A DNA stretch of 64,000 nucleotides from CAXQZU01 sp964228555 (lineage in GTDB: Bacteria; Planctomycetota; PLA2; JAEUHO01), in assembly GCA_964228555.1 (NCBI GenBank), contig CAXQZU010000045.1, forward strand, positions 1-64,000, read 5' to 3'. Of the stretch, positions 28,202-36,824 are shown piece by piece (the stretch's first letter is position 1; every line of letters begins with the position of its first letter). Both the position numbers and the translations under genes were made by a program. The notes under the pieces were generated by a model. That model was not told where the DNA came from and did no database searches. It saw only the letters and a list, made by a program, of their open reading frames with translations.

Positions 28202-29239
28202 ATGATGGTCGCCAGCATGCCCCGCCTCGAGCGCGCCTACGCCGACCTCTCCCGCCCGCTGGGCGCCTTCACCTTCGCGGTGAACGCGCCCGAGGACGGC
28301 TCGCGGCTCGACCTGCTGCTGCGCGCCCACTTCCCGTGGCGCAGCCGCACGCGCTTCCAGCGCATGCTGGAGCGCGGCGAGGTGACGGTGGACGGCCGGC
28401 AGGCCAAGGGCAGCCAGCGCGTGCGCGAGGGCCAGGTGGTGGCGGTCAGCCTGCCGCGCGACCCCACGGCGCCCGAGCAGGAGGACGCCAGCGACCTCGT
28501 CGTGCTGCACGAGGACGAGCGCCTGCTGGCCATCGACAAGCCCAGCGGCATGACCGTGCACCCGGTGGGCCGCATCCGCCACGGCACGCTGATCAACAAG
28601 CTGCATGCCCGCTACCCGCGCACGGGGAGCCGCGACGACGTCGTGCCCCGGCTGGGTCACCGGCTGGACAAGGACACCAGCGGCGTGGTGCTGGTGGTGA
28701 AGGACCGCGTGGTGGATGCCGCCGTCACCGAGCTGTTCACGCGCCGGCGCGTGGCCAAGACCTACCTCGCGCTGGTCGAGGGCGGGCCGCACGACGAGAT
28801 GGGCGAGGTGGATGCGCCGCTGGCGCAGGACCCCGACGGGGACACCTTGCTGCACATGCGCGTGGACCCGCAGGGCCAGGCAGCCCGCACGCGCTGGCGG
28901 GTGCTGGAGCGCCTCGAGCGCCATGCCTGGATGGAGCTCTCGCCGCTCACGGGCCGCACGCACCAGCTGCGCGTGCACATGGCACACCTGGGCCATCCCA
29001 TCGCCTGCGACCACCTGTACGGCGACCTGCGCCCGTTGTGGCACGCCGGGGAGCCGGGCCGGGGCGGCGCGCAGGTGCTGCTCGATCGCCTGGCGCTGCA
29101 CGCCCACCGCCTCCAGCTGGAGCACCCGGTGACGGGCCAGCCGCTGGATCTCACCAGCCCGGTGCCGGCCGACCTCGTGCGCACGCTGGAGGTGCTGCGG
29201 GCAGGCCGGCCCGCGGCGGGGAGGCTCGCATGCCGCTGA
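28202..29239 (+). CDS. RluA/RluD-family pseudouridine synthase
   Basis: 345-residue rRNA-modifying enzyme. An S4 RNA-binding domain occupies about 35-100 (SRLDLLLRAHFPWRSRTRFQ). The catalytic domain follows with LLAIDKPSGMTVHP, the catalytic Asp in GHRLDKDTSGVVLV, KTYLALVEG and LTGRTHQLRVHM. Two in-frame ATGs (MMVASM) are available at the start; the third Met would also work. The target is most probably 23S rRNA but the exact uridines are unknown. It overlaps the following SpoU gene by 10 bases. Confidence 0.93.
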   Translation: MMVASMPRLERAYADLSRPLGAFTFAVNAPEDGSRLDLLLRAHFPWRSRTRFQRMLERGEVTVDGRQAKGSQRVREGQVVAVSLPRDPTAPEQEDASDLVVLHEDERLLAIDKPSGMTVHPVGRIRHGTLINKLHARYPRTGSRDDVVPRLGHRLDKDTSGVVLVVKDRVVDAAVTELFTRRRVAKTYLALVEGGPHDEMGEVDAPLAQDPDGDTLLHMRVDPQGQAARTRWRVLERLERHAWMELSPLTGRTHQLRVHMAHLGHPIACDHLYGDLRPLWHAGEPGRGGAQVLLDRLALHAHRLQLEHPVTGQPLDLTSPVPADLVRTLEVLRAGRPAAGRLACR

Positions 29240-30000
29240 CGCAAGCCCAGCGCAAGCGCCTCGTGGACCTCGCGCGCGGACGCGGCGAGGCGGGCCTGCA
29301 CCTGCTGGAGGGGGCCAAGTCGGTGCGCGATGCGCTGCCCTCGGGCGTGGTGCGGGAGCTCTACCTCGCCGAGTCGCTGGACCCTGCCGTGGCTGCGGCG
29401 CTGGAGGCGGCGGCTGCGGCCGCGCGCGTGCCGGTGCAGCGCGCCGCCGGCGCCGACCTCGAGCGGGCCAGCGACACGGTCAGCCCGCAGGGCGTTCTGG
29501 CGGTGGTGGCCGACACCGCCGAGCCGCTGGAGCGCCTGCTGGCGCGTCCCGGCCTGCTGGCCTGGCTCGATGGCGTGCAGGATCCCGGCAATGTCGGGGC
29601 GGTGGTGCGCGTGGCCGCGGCCTTCGGCGTGGCCGGCCTGCTCGTGGGCGCCGGCAGCGCGGACCCGCTCGGGCTCAAGGCGCTGCGTGCCTCGGCCGGG
29701 CTGGCCCTGCGCATGCCCTTCGCGCGGGCGCCCGGCGAGGCCATCGCCCGGGCGCTCACGGCGGGCCGCCGTCCCGTGTGGCTGCTGGAGAACGGCGGCC
29801 GCGACCTCTTCGCCGTGGAGCAGGTTCCCGCCGGCCTCGTGCTGGTGGTGGGCAGCGAGGGAGCGGGGCCCTCTGCGCCGGCACGCGCGGCGGCCACGGG
29901 CAGCGTGGGCATCCCGATCCGGCCCGAGGTGGAGTCGCTCAATGCCGCGGTGGCCACGGGCCTCGTGGTGGGCGTGCTCTCGCGCCGGGCCCCGCGATGA
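29230..30000 (+). CDS. SpoU/TrmH-family RNA 2'-O-methyltransferase
   Basis: 256-residue SPOUT methyltransferase. N-terminal substrate-binding domain (about 1-95, LHLLEGAKSVRDALPSG), then the knotted catalytic domain with the three family motifs: LDGVQDPGNVGAVVRVAAAF, LVVGSEGAGPS and VGIPIRPEVESLNAAVATG. It transfers methyl from SAM to a ribose 2'-OH in rRNA or tRNA. It lies between a pseudouridine synthase and rsgA, so the group rluD-like/spoU/rsgA looks like a ribosome maturation operon. Confidence 0.93.
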   Translation: MPLTQAQRKRLVDLARGRGEAGLHLLEGAKSVRDALPSGVVRELYLAESLDPAVAAALEAAAAAARVPVQRAAGADLERASDTVSPQGVLAVVADTAEPLERLLARPGLLAWLDGVQDPGNVGAVVRVAAAFGVAGLLVGAGSADPLGLKALRASAGLALRMPFARAPGEAIARALTAGRRPVWLLENGGRDLFAVEQVPAGLVLVVGSEGAGPSAPARAAATGSVGIPIRPEVESLNAAVATGLVVGVLSRRAPR

Positions 30001-30947
30001 GCGAGGCACCGCTGCAGGCCGGCACGGTGGCGCGCGTGGACGCGCGCGGCGCGCTGGTGCGGCTGGACCGGGCGCACGCCGATGCCCCCGGCGGGGGCCG
30101 CGAGGTGTGGTGCAGCGTGGCCGGCCGGCTCCACCTGCGCGGTCGCACGGGGCAGAAGACGCCCGTGGCGGCGGGCGACCGCGTGCAGGTGCGCATGGAT
30201 GGCGTGCGCGGCGCGCAGGTGGCGGCGCTGCAGCCCCGCCGCAGCCTGCTGTCGCGCCCGGCGGCGCACAAGGGGCGCGTGGAGCACGTGCTGGCAGCCA
30301 ACGTGGACCAGGTGCTGATCGTGGCCTCGGCGCAGGATCCGGCCTTCAACCCGGGGCTGGTGGACCGCCTGCTGGCCGTGGTGGGCTGGAGCCGGCTGGT
30401 GCCGCTGCTGGTGATCAACAAGCTCGACCTCGTGACGCACGAGCCCGAGGAGGCATCCACCTACCGTGCGCTGGGCGTGGCCGTGTTCCCCGTGAGCGCG
30501 CAGGCCGGCACGGGCCTGGAGCCGCTGCGCCAGAGGCTGGCCGGGCGCGTGTCCGTGGTCACCGGGCACAGCGGGGTGGGCAAGTCCTCGCTGCTCAACG
30601 CCCTCGAGCCGGGCCTGGTGCTGGCCGTGGGCGCGGTCAACGAGGTCAGCGGGCGGGGCACGCACACCACCTCGGCGGCCACGCACGTCGAGCTCGCCGG
30701 CGGCGGCGCCGTGATCGACACCGCGGGCGTGCGCGAGTTCGGCCTCTTCGAGGTGCCGGCCCGCGAGCTGACGTGGCTGTTCCCCGACCTCGCCGCCGTG
30801 GCGCCCGGCTGCCGGTTCCCCGACTGCAGCCACACGCACGAGCCCGCGTGCGCCGTGCAGCAGGCCGTGGAGGAGGGCCGCGTGGCGGCCTTCCGCTACG
30901 ACTCCTACCTGAAGATCCTCGAGACGATGGGGCCGCCGCCTCCCTAG
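29997..30947 (+). CDS. rsgA: Ribosome small-subunit-dependent GTPase A
   Basis: 316-residue circularly permuted GTPase that checks 30S subunit maturation. An OB-fold is at the N-terminus (about 8-80). The G motifs appear in the permuted order: G4 NKLD, then G1 GHSGVGKSSLLNAL, then G3 DTAGVREF. The zinc knuckle CRFPDCSHTHEPAC closes the protein. Start ATG overlaps the SpoU stop (ATGA). Its TAG shares a CTAG palindrome with the stop of convergent folC. Confidence 0.95.
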   Translation: MSEAPLQAGTVARVDARGALVRLDRAHADAPGGGREVWCSVAGRLHLRGRTGQKTPVAAGDRVQVRMDGVRGAQVAALQPRRSLLSRPAAHKGRVEHVLAANVDQVLIVASAQDPAFNPGLVDRLLAVVGWSRLVPLLVINKLDLVTHEPEEASTYRALGVAVFPVSAQAGTGLEPLRQRLAGRVSVVTGHSGVGKSSLLNALEPGLVLAVGAVNEVSGRGTHTTSAATHVELAGGGAVIDTAGVREFGLFEVPARELTWLFPDLAAVAPGCRFPDCSHTHEPACAVQQAVEEGRVAAFRYDSYLKILETMGPPPP

Positions 30948-32266
30948 TCGCCGCGCAGCAAGCCCGGGCGCAGTGCGCCAGCGAGGTAGAGGCTGCCCGT
31001 GGCCAGCACCAGCCCGCCGGCCGGGCACAGCCCGCGCGCGCGATCCAGCGCGGCACGCGGCTCGGCCAGCGCGTGCACCGGCACGCCGCGCGCACGCACG
31101 CGCGCAGCGAGGGCGTCGCAGGGGAGGGCGCGCGGGCTGGGGGCGGTGGGGGCCACCACCGCCGCCGTGCCCGGCAGCAGCGCGTCGAGGATCGCCTCCA
31201 CGCGCTTCTCCTCCAGCAGCGCCAGCAGCAGCACGCGCGGGCGGCCTGCGAAGGCCGCGTCCACGGCCTGCACGGCGGCGGCCGCGGAGGCTTCCGTGTG
31301 GGCGCCGTCCAGCAGCACCCCGGGAGGGCCCGCGAACCACTCCAGCGAGGCCGGCAGGCGCACGCGGGAGAGCCCCTCGCGCACGGCCTCGGCCGGCACG
31401 CCCGCTGCGAGCAGCAGCGCCGTGGCCAGCGCGGCGTTGCGCGCCTGGTGCACGCCCACGAGGGGCAGGTCCAACGCCACCTCCTGGCCCAGTGCCTGCA
31501 CGCGTGCCCGCGTGCGAAGGCCCTCGCCGGCGCGCGCATCGAGCAGGCGGATCTCGTGGCCCAGGCGCAGCAGCGGTGCCCCCAGCGCCGCGGCGCGGGC
31601 CTCGATGGCTCCCAGCGCCCCGCCCGTGGCCGCCGTGGCGCATGGCACGCCACGCTTGAGGATGCCGGCCTTCTCGCCTGCGATGGCTTCCACCGTGTCG
31701 CCCAGCAGCTGCACGTGCTCGAGCTCGATGGTCGTGATGGCCGTGCCCTCGGGCACGCAGGCGTTGGTCGCGTCCAGCCGGCCGCCCAGCCCGGTCTCCA
31801 GCACCACGCTGCGGCAGCCTGCCGCACGGAAGGCCATCCACGCAGCAGCCGTCACCAGCTCGAAGAAGGTGGGGGCGAGGCGCCCGCCAGCCGTGGCCTG
31901 CACCCACGGCACCAGCCGGTCGAACGCGCGGCACAGCGCCTCGTCGTCCACGGGCCGTCCGCCCACCTCGATGCGCTCGGCGAGGTCCACGAGGTGCGGC
32001 GAGGTGGTCAGGCCCACAGGCTGCAGGCCGGCGGCCTCCAGCCCCGCGGCCAGCATGCGCGCGGTGCTGCCCTTGCCCTTGCTGCCCGCCACGTGCCAGG
32101 TGCGCGGGCCCTGCTGCGGCTGCCCGAGGGCCTGCAGCAGGCGTTCCATGCGCACGAGGTCGAAGGCCACGCTGCTGGAGGGCGGGGCCTGCTCGAAGTT
32201 GGCGCTGGCCGCCAGCAGGGCCTCCACGTCGGCACGGCGGGCGATGCGGGAGGGGAGGCGCGACAC
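30944..32266 (-). CDS. folC: Folylpolyglutamate synthase / dihydrofolate synthase
   Basis: 440-residue Mur-ligase-superfamily enzyme that adds glutamate to folates (and usually to dihydropteroate). Motifs: P-loop GSKGKGSTARML (about residues 55-66), LTTSPHLVDLAERI, VVLETGLGGRLDATN, IELEHVQLLGDTVEAIAGEKAGI, and DGAHTEASA in the C-terminal domain. GTG was chosen as start because no ATG lies near and a TAGCAT box ends 8 bases upstream. It is convergent with rsgA, overlapping at the stops, and divergent from the unknown 504-residue gene. Confidence 0.92.
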   Translation of the reverse strand: MSRLPSRIARRADVEALLAASANFEQAPPSSSVAFDLVRMERLLQALGQPQQGPRTWHVAGSKGKGSTARMLAAGLEAAGLQPVGLTTSPHLVDLAERIEVGGRPVDDEALCRAFDRLVPWVQATAGGRLAPTFFELVTAAAWMAFRAAGCRSVVLETGLGGRLDATNACVPEGTAITTIELEHVQLLGDTVEAIAGEKAGILKRGVPCATAATGGALGAIEARAAALGAPLLRLGHEIRLLDARAGEGLRTRARVQALGQEVALDLPLVGVHQARNAALATALLLAAGVPAEAVREGLSRVRLPASLEWFAGPPGVLLDGAHTEASAAAAVQAVDAAFAGRPRVLLLALLEEKRVEAILDALLPGTAAVVAPTAPSPRALPCDALAARVRARGVPVHALAEPRAALDRARGLCPAGGLVLATGSLYLAGALRPGLLRGD

Positions 32267-32274
32267 GCGCGTGG

Positions 32275-32280
32275 ATGCTA
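32275..32280 (-). promoter_or_regulatory. -10-like TAGCAT upstream of folC
   Basis: On the minus strand TAGCAT ends 8 bases before the folC GTG, supporting that start and suggesting a leaderless transcript. A separate TAGGCT (32304-32309) faces the divergent gene starting at 32348. Confidence 0.4.
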
Positions 32281-32347
32281 CGGGGGGCTCGGCCCGTGCG
32301 TGGTAGGCTGCGCCCAGACGCCCGACCCGGACCCGCGGCACCACGCC

Positions 32348-33862
32348 ATGTTCGAGAAGCTCAAGCAGGCGCAGCAGTCGGGGATGACGGCGCGCGAGCG
32401 CCGGCGCTTCCTGATGATGCTGGCGAGCATGCTGGTGCTGGGGGGTGCCATCGTGGGCATGCGCTCCTGCGACCGCCTGCCGGGACGCAAGGAGCTGCCG
32501 CTGGCGGCGCAGCGCCCCGAGGAGGCTCCGCTGCGGGCGGCGCTGGACCGTGCGCGCCTCGAGGCCCTGGTGCGCGACGACGAGACCGCAAGGCAGGGCT
32601 TCCAGGCCCCGGCCATCGAGCACGTGCGCACCCTGCTGGGGCAGGGCCTCGCGGAGGCGCCGCAGGCGGTGGAAGCCAGCGCGCTGGCCAAGGTGCCGTG
32701 GCCGCAGGTGCTGGGGCAGCACGTCGAGGTCGAGGGCCGCATCACGGCCCTCTCGCGCAGCGAGTACCGCTCCGAGCTCGAGACGCTGTGGGCCCTGGTG
32801 CTCGAGGCGCGTGATGGCGGGCAGGTGGTGGTGCTGCGCGTGGGGTCCACGAACGAGCCGGGCTCGGGCGCTCCCACCGACGCCTGGCCGCTGGCGCCCG
32901 TGGAGCTGCAGGTGGGGGACCGCGTGCTGGTGCGCGGGGTCGTGGCGCAGCGCCGGCAGGGCACGCTGGGGCAGGTGGCGCTGGCCGAGCCCACGCCCGT
33001 GCTGGTGGCCTCGCACTTCCGCCGGCAGGTGGACCCGCCCGCCGACCCCATCGCGGACCCCACCGAGGCCGCCTTCGACAAGGTGGATGACCGCTTCTAC
33101 GCCGGCACGGCGCGCATGGATGACCCCGTCATCTTCGAGCTGCTGCAGTGGCTGCAGCAGAAGGGGCATGCGTGGGTGCGCGAGCAGCTCGCCTCGGGCG
33201 CCCTGCCGACGCAGGAATGGGAGCGCGAGGCCTTTGACCGCTGGAGCGAGGAGGCCGGCCTGCGCACCGCCGACGCGCCGCGCCCGTGGACCGAGGCGGC
33301 GCGGGGCAAGGCGTGGCGCACCTCGGGCCTCGTCGGACGCGTGCTGGTGGACGACTGGGATGCCGTGCGGCCCAACCGGTGGGGCGTCAACCAGCTGCGG
33401 TACGTCTACCTCTGGTCGGACTGGTACGGCAACAACGTGGTGCCCTGCCTGAGCCCCTTCGAGTGGGAGCAGTTCGGCTGCGACGACTGGCGCAAGCTGG
33501 ACCAGCGCGTCTGGGTGCATGGCATCTTCGTCAAGAACTACACCTTCGACCGCTCCCAGGGCTCGGCGCAGGGCGGCTACGCGCGCCTGACCATGCCGCT
33601 GTTCATCGTGCTGGACGTGCAGCCCTACCCCGTGGGCAAGGGCGGCGGCGCGGGCGTGGTGGCGCTGGTGCTGCTGGGCATGTTCGTGCTGGGCGGCATC
33701 GCGTGGATGCTGCTCAACCGCGGCGAGCGGCGCGAGGTCGAGGCCTGGCGCCAGCGCCAGCTGTCGTGGCGTCGCAGCGGCAAGGCCGGGGGCAGCGCGG
33801 GCCGTGGCGCGCCTCCGCCGGGCGGCCCGCCACAGCCGCCGGCAGGCGGGCCGGGCGCGTGA
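32348..33862 (+). CDS. Uncharacterised membrane-anchored protein, two TM segments
   Basis: 504-residue protein of unknown function. A basic N-terminus (MTARERRRFLMM) leads into a TM helix (about 21-41), followed by about 385 residues of extracytoplasmic sequence and a C-terminal TM helix (about 437-458) with a basic, Pro/Gly-rich cytoplasmic tail. In the middle, two segments of OB-like beta character are seen (LGQHVEVEGRITALSR and LQVGDRVLVRGVVAQR), which may be paired small barrels. Many Trp and Tyr residues cluster around 340-395 (RYVYLWSDWYGNN). It overlaps aroB in GTGA, so it is co-expressed with aroB without an evident link. Confidence 0.75.
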   Translation: MFEKLKQAQQSGMTARERRRFLMMLASMLVLGGAIVGMRSCDRLPGRKELPLAAQRPEEAPLRAALDRARLEALVRDDETARQGFQAPAIEHVRTLLGQGLAEAPQAVEASALAKVPWPQVLGQHVEVEGRITALSRSEYRSELETLWALVLEARDGGQVVVLRVGSTNEPGSGAPTDAWPLAPVELQVGDRVLVRGVVAQRRQGTLGQVALAEPTPVLVASHFRRQVDPPADPIADPTEAAFDKVDDRFYAGTARMDDPVIFELLQWLQQKGHAWVREQLASGALPTQEWEREAFDRWSEEAGLRTADAPRPWTEAARGKAWRTSGLVGRVLVDDWDAVRPNRWGVNQLRYVYLWSDWYGNNVVPCLSPFEWEQFGCDDWRKLDQRVWVHGIFVKNYTFDRSQGSAQGGYARLTMPLFIVLDVQPYPVGKGGGAGVVALVLLGMFVLGGIAWMLLNRGERREVEAWRQRQLSWRRSGKAGGSAGRGAPPPGGPPQPPAGGPGA

Positions 33863-34953
33863 GCGCGGCCGCGCCGCTGCGCGAGGAGTGCGTGCGGCTG
33901 GCGGGCCGTGGCACGCGCGTGCGGCTGGGCCCCGGGGCCCGGCGGCTGCTGCGCGAGGCCGTGGAGGCGCTCGCGCCGGGCGCGCAGCGCGTGGGCTGGC
34001 TGGTGGACGAGGCCGTGGCGCGGCTGTGGGAGCGCGCCGCCGGGCTGGAGCCGCCGGCTGGGCTCGAGGTGCTGCGCATGGCGCTGCCGGCGGGCGAGGC
34101 GTGCAAGGAGCGCGAGGTGCTGGCCGCAGCGCAGGACCTGCTGCTGGGGCTGCGCCGCGACGAGCCGGTCGTGGTGGTGGGCGGTGGCGCCGCGCTGGAT
34201 CTCGGGGGCTTCGCGGCCGCGACGGCGCATCGGGGCCATCCGTGGATCGCGCTGCCGACGACCGTGCTGGCCATGGCCGACGCCAGCGTGGGCGGCAAGG
34301 TCGCCATCAACCACGCACGGGGCAAGAACCTGCTGGGCACCTTCCACCCGCCCGGCGAGGTGCTGGCCGACCTCGACCTGCTGGGCACGCTGCCCGCGCG
34401 CGAGGCTGCCGCGGGCTGGGCCGAGGTGCGCAAGGCCGGCTTCGTGGGCGACCGGGCGCTGCTGGACCTGCTCGCGCAGGGCGTGCCGCCGGGCCTCGAG
34501 GCGCAGGCCCACGCGCTCCACCGCGCGCTGGCCGTCAAGGCGCGGCTGGTCGAGCAGGACGAACGCGACCATGGGCCGCGCCGTGCGCTCAACTACGGTC
34601 ACACGATCGGCCACGCGCTGGAGCGCTCAGGGCTGGGCCTGCTGCACGGCGAGGCCGTGGCGCTGGGCATGGTGGCGGCGCTGGCGCTCTCGGAGTCGCG
34701 CGGGCTGCTCGCCGCCGGGGTGCGCGCGCGCGAGGTGGCGGCGCTGGCACGGCTGGGCCTGCCCACCGCGCTCGACTCGCCGGTCGAGGCCGGCGCGGTG
34801 CTGGCGCGTGCGGGCGCCGACAAGAAGCGACGGGGTGCCCGGCACGTGTTCGTGCTGCCGGTGGGCACGCAGGGCGTGCGCGTGGTCGAGGACGTGAGCG
34901 ACGAGGAGCTGGCGGCCGCGCTGGCCGCGTTGCAACCCGCCGCCGCGCGCTAG
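33859..34953 (+). CDS. aroB: 3-dehydroquinate synthase
   Basis: 364-residue NAD- and metal-dependent cyclase, the second step of the shikimate pathway (DAHP to 3-dehydroquinate). NAD-binding region VVGGGAALDLGGFAAA; TTVLAMADASVGGKVAIN and GKNLLGTFHPP of the active site. The metal ligands are Glu in GWAEVRKAGF and the His residues in NYGHTIGHALE and LLHGEAVALGM. GTG start is fixed by the overlap with the upstream gene. The stop shares CTAG with the convergent STAS gene. Confidence 0.95.
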   Translation: MSAAAPLREECVRLAGRGTRVRLGPGARRLLREAVEALAPGAQRVGWLVDEAVARLWERAAGLEPPAGLEVLRMALPAGEACKEREVLAAAQDLLLGLRRDEPVVVVGGGAALDLGGFAAATAHRGHPWIALPTTVLAMADASVGGKVAINHARGKNLLGTFHPPGEVLADLDLLGTLPAREAAAGWAEVRKAGFVGDRALLDLLAQGVPPGLEAQAHALHRALAVKARLVEQDERDHGPRRALNYGHTIGHALERSGLGLLHGEAVALGMVAALALSESRGLLAAGVRAREVAALARLGLPTALDSPVEAGAVLARAGADKKRRGARHVFVLPVGTQGVRVVEDVSDEELAAALAALQPAAAR

Positions 34954-35726
34954 CGCGCCTTGATCTGGGACTTCCACTCGTCCTGGTCGCGCCAGAACTG
35001 GTCGAGGTGCACGCGATCCTCGTCCTTGACGCGGTCGTAGCGCACGCGCACGTGCAGCACGCCGCCCTCCTCGGGCACCGTCGAGCGCCGGGCCTCGATG
35101 ACCACCACCTCCATCTCGAAGTAGTAGTCCTTGATCACGAAGGGCTGGCGGAACTTCACCTTGAGCGTCGCGCCCGGGCGCAGCGACTCGGCCAGCCGGG
35201 CGTCGGCCTTGGGGCCCGTGGGCGGGTCCCAGCGGAACTCGAGGCCGTCCTGCAGCAGGGTCGCGATGCGGCCCACCTGGCTGGCGCCGTCGCCGCCCGA
35301 GGCCAGCTTCCACAGCAGCGGCACCTTGCCGGTGAGGCCCGCCTCGTCCGTCTCGGGGTGCTCCAGCCGCACCTGGCCGATGTCGGTGCCGCGCTTGAAG
35401 TGCGCCACGCCCAGCTCGGCGGTCTCGAAGACCTTGAACAGGCCGTCGAGGCCCAGCGTGCCCAGCGTGCGACGCACGAACTTGCTGGGCCGCGCCAGCA
35501 CGATCTCGCCCTTGCGCGCGGACAGCGTGCGCTGCGTCTTGATCAGGTAGCCCAGCGCTGCCGAGTTGATGAACGTGAGCAGGTGCATGTCCAGCACCAG
35601 CCGGATGTCGCCGAACTCGATCATGCGGTCGATGCGCTCGCTGAAGGCCGGCAGGTTGAAGGTGTCGAACTCGCCGACGAACTTCAGGATCACGATGTCG
35701 TCGTAGCGGAACTTCTCGAGGCGCAT
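34950..35726 (-). CDS. STAS-domain protein with beta-rich (PilZ-like) C-terminus
   Basis: 258-residue cytoplasmic protein. Residues 1-110 form a STAS domain as in anti-sigma-factor antagonists: IVILKFVGEFDTFN, then LVLDMHLLTFINSAALGYLI, where the Ser of INSA is at the usual phosphorylation site. Residues about 120-258 are beta-rich (TLKVKFRQPFVIKDYYFEM, VVIEAR, LHVRVRYDRVKDEDR). The spacing suggests a PilZ-like barrel, but the RxxxR and DxSxxG motifs of c-di-GMP binding are not evident. GGGAGG precedes the ATG and TATGCT lies at 35761-35766 on the minus strand. A switch protein is inferred; the partner is unknown. Confidence 0.75.
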   Translation of the reverse strand: MRLEKFRYDDIVILKFVGEFDTFNLPAFSERIDRMIEFGDIRLVLDMHLLTFINSAALGYLIKTQRTLSARKGEIVLARPSKFVRRTLGTLGLDGLFKVFETAELGVAHFKRGTDIGQVRLEHPETDEAGLTGKVPLLWKLASGGDGASQVGRIATLLQDGLEFRWDPPTGPKADARLAESLRPGATLKVKFRQPFVIKDYYFEMEVVVIEARRSTVPEEGGVLHVRVRYDRVKDEDRVHLDQFWRDQDEWKSQIKAR

Positions 35727-35821
35727 GCGGGACCTCCCAGCCGGTCTGCGGCCAAGCCCGAGCATAGGGGCGGCGCAGGGGCCCGCGCAACGGCGCGGCC
35801 CCGGGCCCGGCGGCCCGTGGC

Positions 35822-36823
35822 CTAGGCCCGGCCGGCCCGGTCCAGCGCCTCGGCCACGATGGACTCGGCCGTGATGCCCTCGGCCTCGGCCTCGAAGCCC
35901 AGCAGGATGCGGTGGCGCAGCGCGGCGGGCGCGATGCGTGCGAGGTCCTCGCGCGACACGGCGCTGCGCCCTGCGCAGAGCGCCATGGCCTTGCCGGCCA
36001 GCGCGAGGGCCTGGGCCCCGCGTGCGCTGGCGCCCAGGCGCACGTGCCGGCGGGCGCGCGGCCCCGCCTCGGGGCGCTCCGGCCGCGTGGCCGTCACCAC
36101 GGCAGCGATCCACTGGCGCACGCGCTCGCCCAGCGGAACCTCGCGCACCAGCGCCTGCATGGCACGCACGCGCGCGGCATCCAGCACGGGCTGCAGCGCC
36201 GGCAGGGGGGCCTGCGTGGTGAGGTCGAGGATGCGCTCCAGCTCGGCGGGCTCGGCTCCCCGCGTGGTGACGTGCAGCAGGAAGCGGTCGAGCTGCGCCT
36301 CGGGCAGGGGGTAGGTGCCCTCCATCTCGATGGGGTTCTGCGTGGCCAGCAGCACGAAGGGCTCGGGCAGCGGCAGGGTGCTGCCGCCGCTGCTGACCTG
36401 CCGCTCCTCCATGGCCTCGAGCAGCGCACCCTGCGTCTTGGGCGTGGCGCGGTTGATCTCGTCCACCAGCAGCACCTGCGCGAACACGGGCCCCGGGCGG
36501 AAGCGCAGCTCGCGCCGGCCGCCCTCCTCGACCAGCACGTGGGTTCCCAGCACGTCGGCCGGCATCAGGTCGGGCGTGGCCTGCACGCGACCGAACTGCA
36601 GGTCGAGGCAGCGCGCCAGCGTGCGCACCAGCAGCGTCTTGCCCGTGCCGGGCACGCCCTCCAGCAGCAGGTGGCCGCCCGCGAGCAGGCACACCAGCGC
36701 GCCCTCCAGCGCCGCCTCCTGCCCGACGATGCGCGCGCCCACGGCTGCGCGCAGCCGCGCCACGTCGCGTGCGAAGGCTTCCAGGTCGGCGGCGGCGGGC
36801 TGCGGCTGGCTCACGGCCGTCAT
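35822..36823 (-). CDS. MoxR-family AAA+ ATPase
   Basis: 333-residue AAA+ chaperone-like ATPase. Walker A GVPGTGKT is at residues 56-63, Walker B VLLVDEINRATPKTQ, sensor 1 LLATQNPIEMEGTYPLPEAQ, then the MoxR lid domain. MoxR proteins usually assist VWA-domain or membrane protein partners encoded next door, but no VWA or DUF58 gene is adjacent here. It starts one base after the tatD stop on the same strand, so the two are cotranscribed. Confidence 0.93.
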   Translation of the reverse strand: MTAVSQPQPAAADLEAFARDVARLRAAVGARIVGQEAALEGALVCLLAGGHLLLEGVPGTGKTLLVRTLARCLDLQFGRVQATPDLMPADVLGTHVLVEEGGRRELRFRPGPVFAQVLLVDEINRATPKTQGALLEAMEERQVSSGGSTLPLPEPFVLLATQNPIEMEGTYPLPEAQLDRFLLHVTTRGAEPAELERILDLTTQAPLPALQPVLDAARVRAMQALVREVPLGERVRQWIAAVVTATRPERPEAGPRARRHVRLGASARGAQALALAGKAMALCAGRSAVSREDLARIAPAALRHRILLGFEAEAEGITAESIVAEALDRAGRA

Positions 36824-36824
36824 G

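Noticed and set aside
29330..33862. A 1510-codon plus-strand open frame covering folC in antisense
   Set aside because: Real protein character begins only at the ATG at 32348; the upstream part is antisense to folC and out of frame with the SpoU and rsgA genes.
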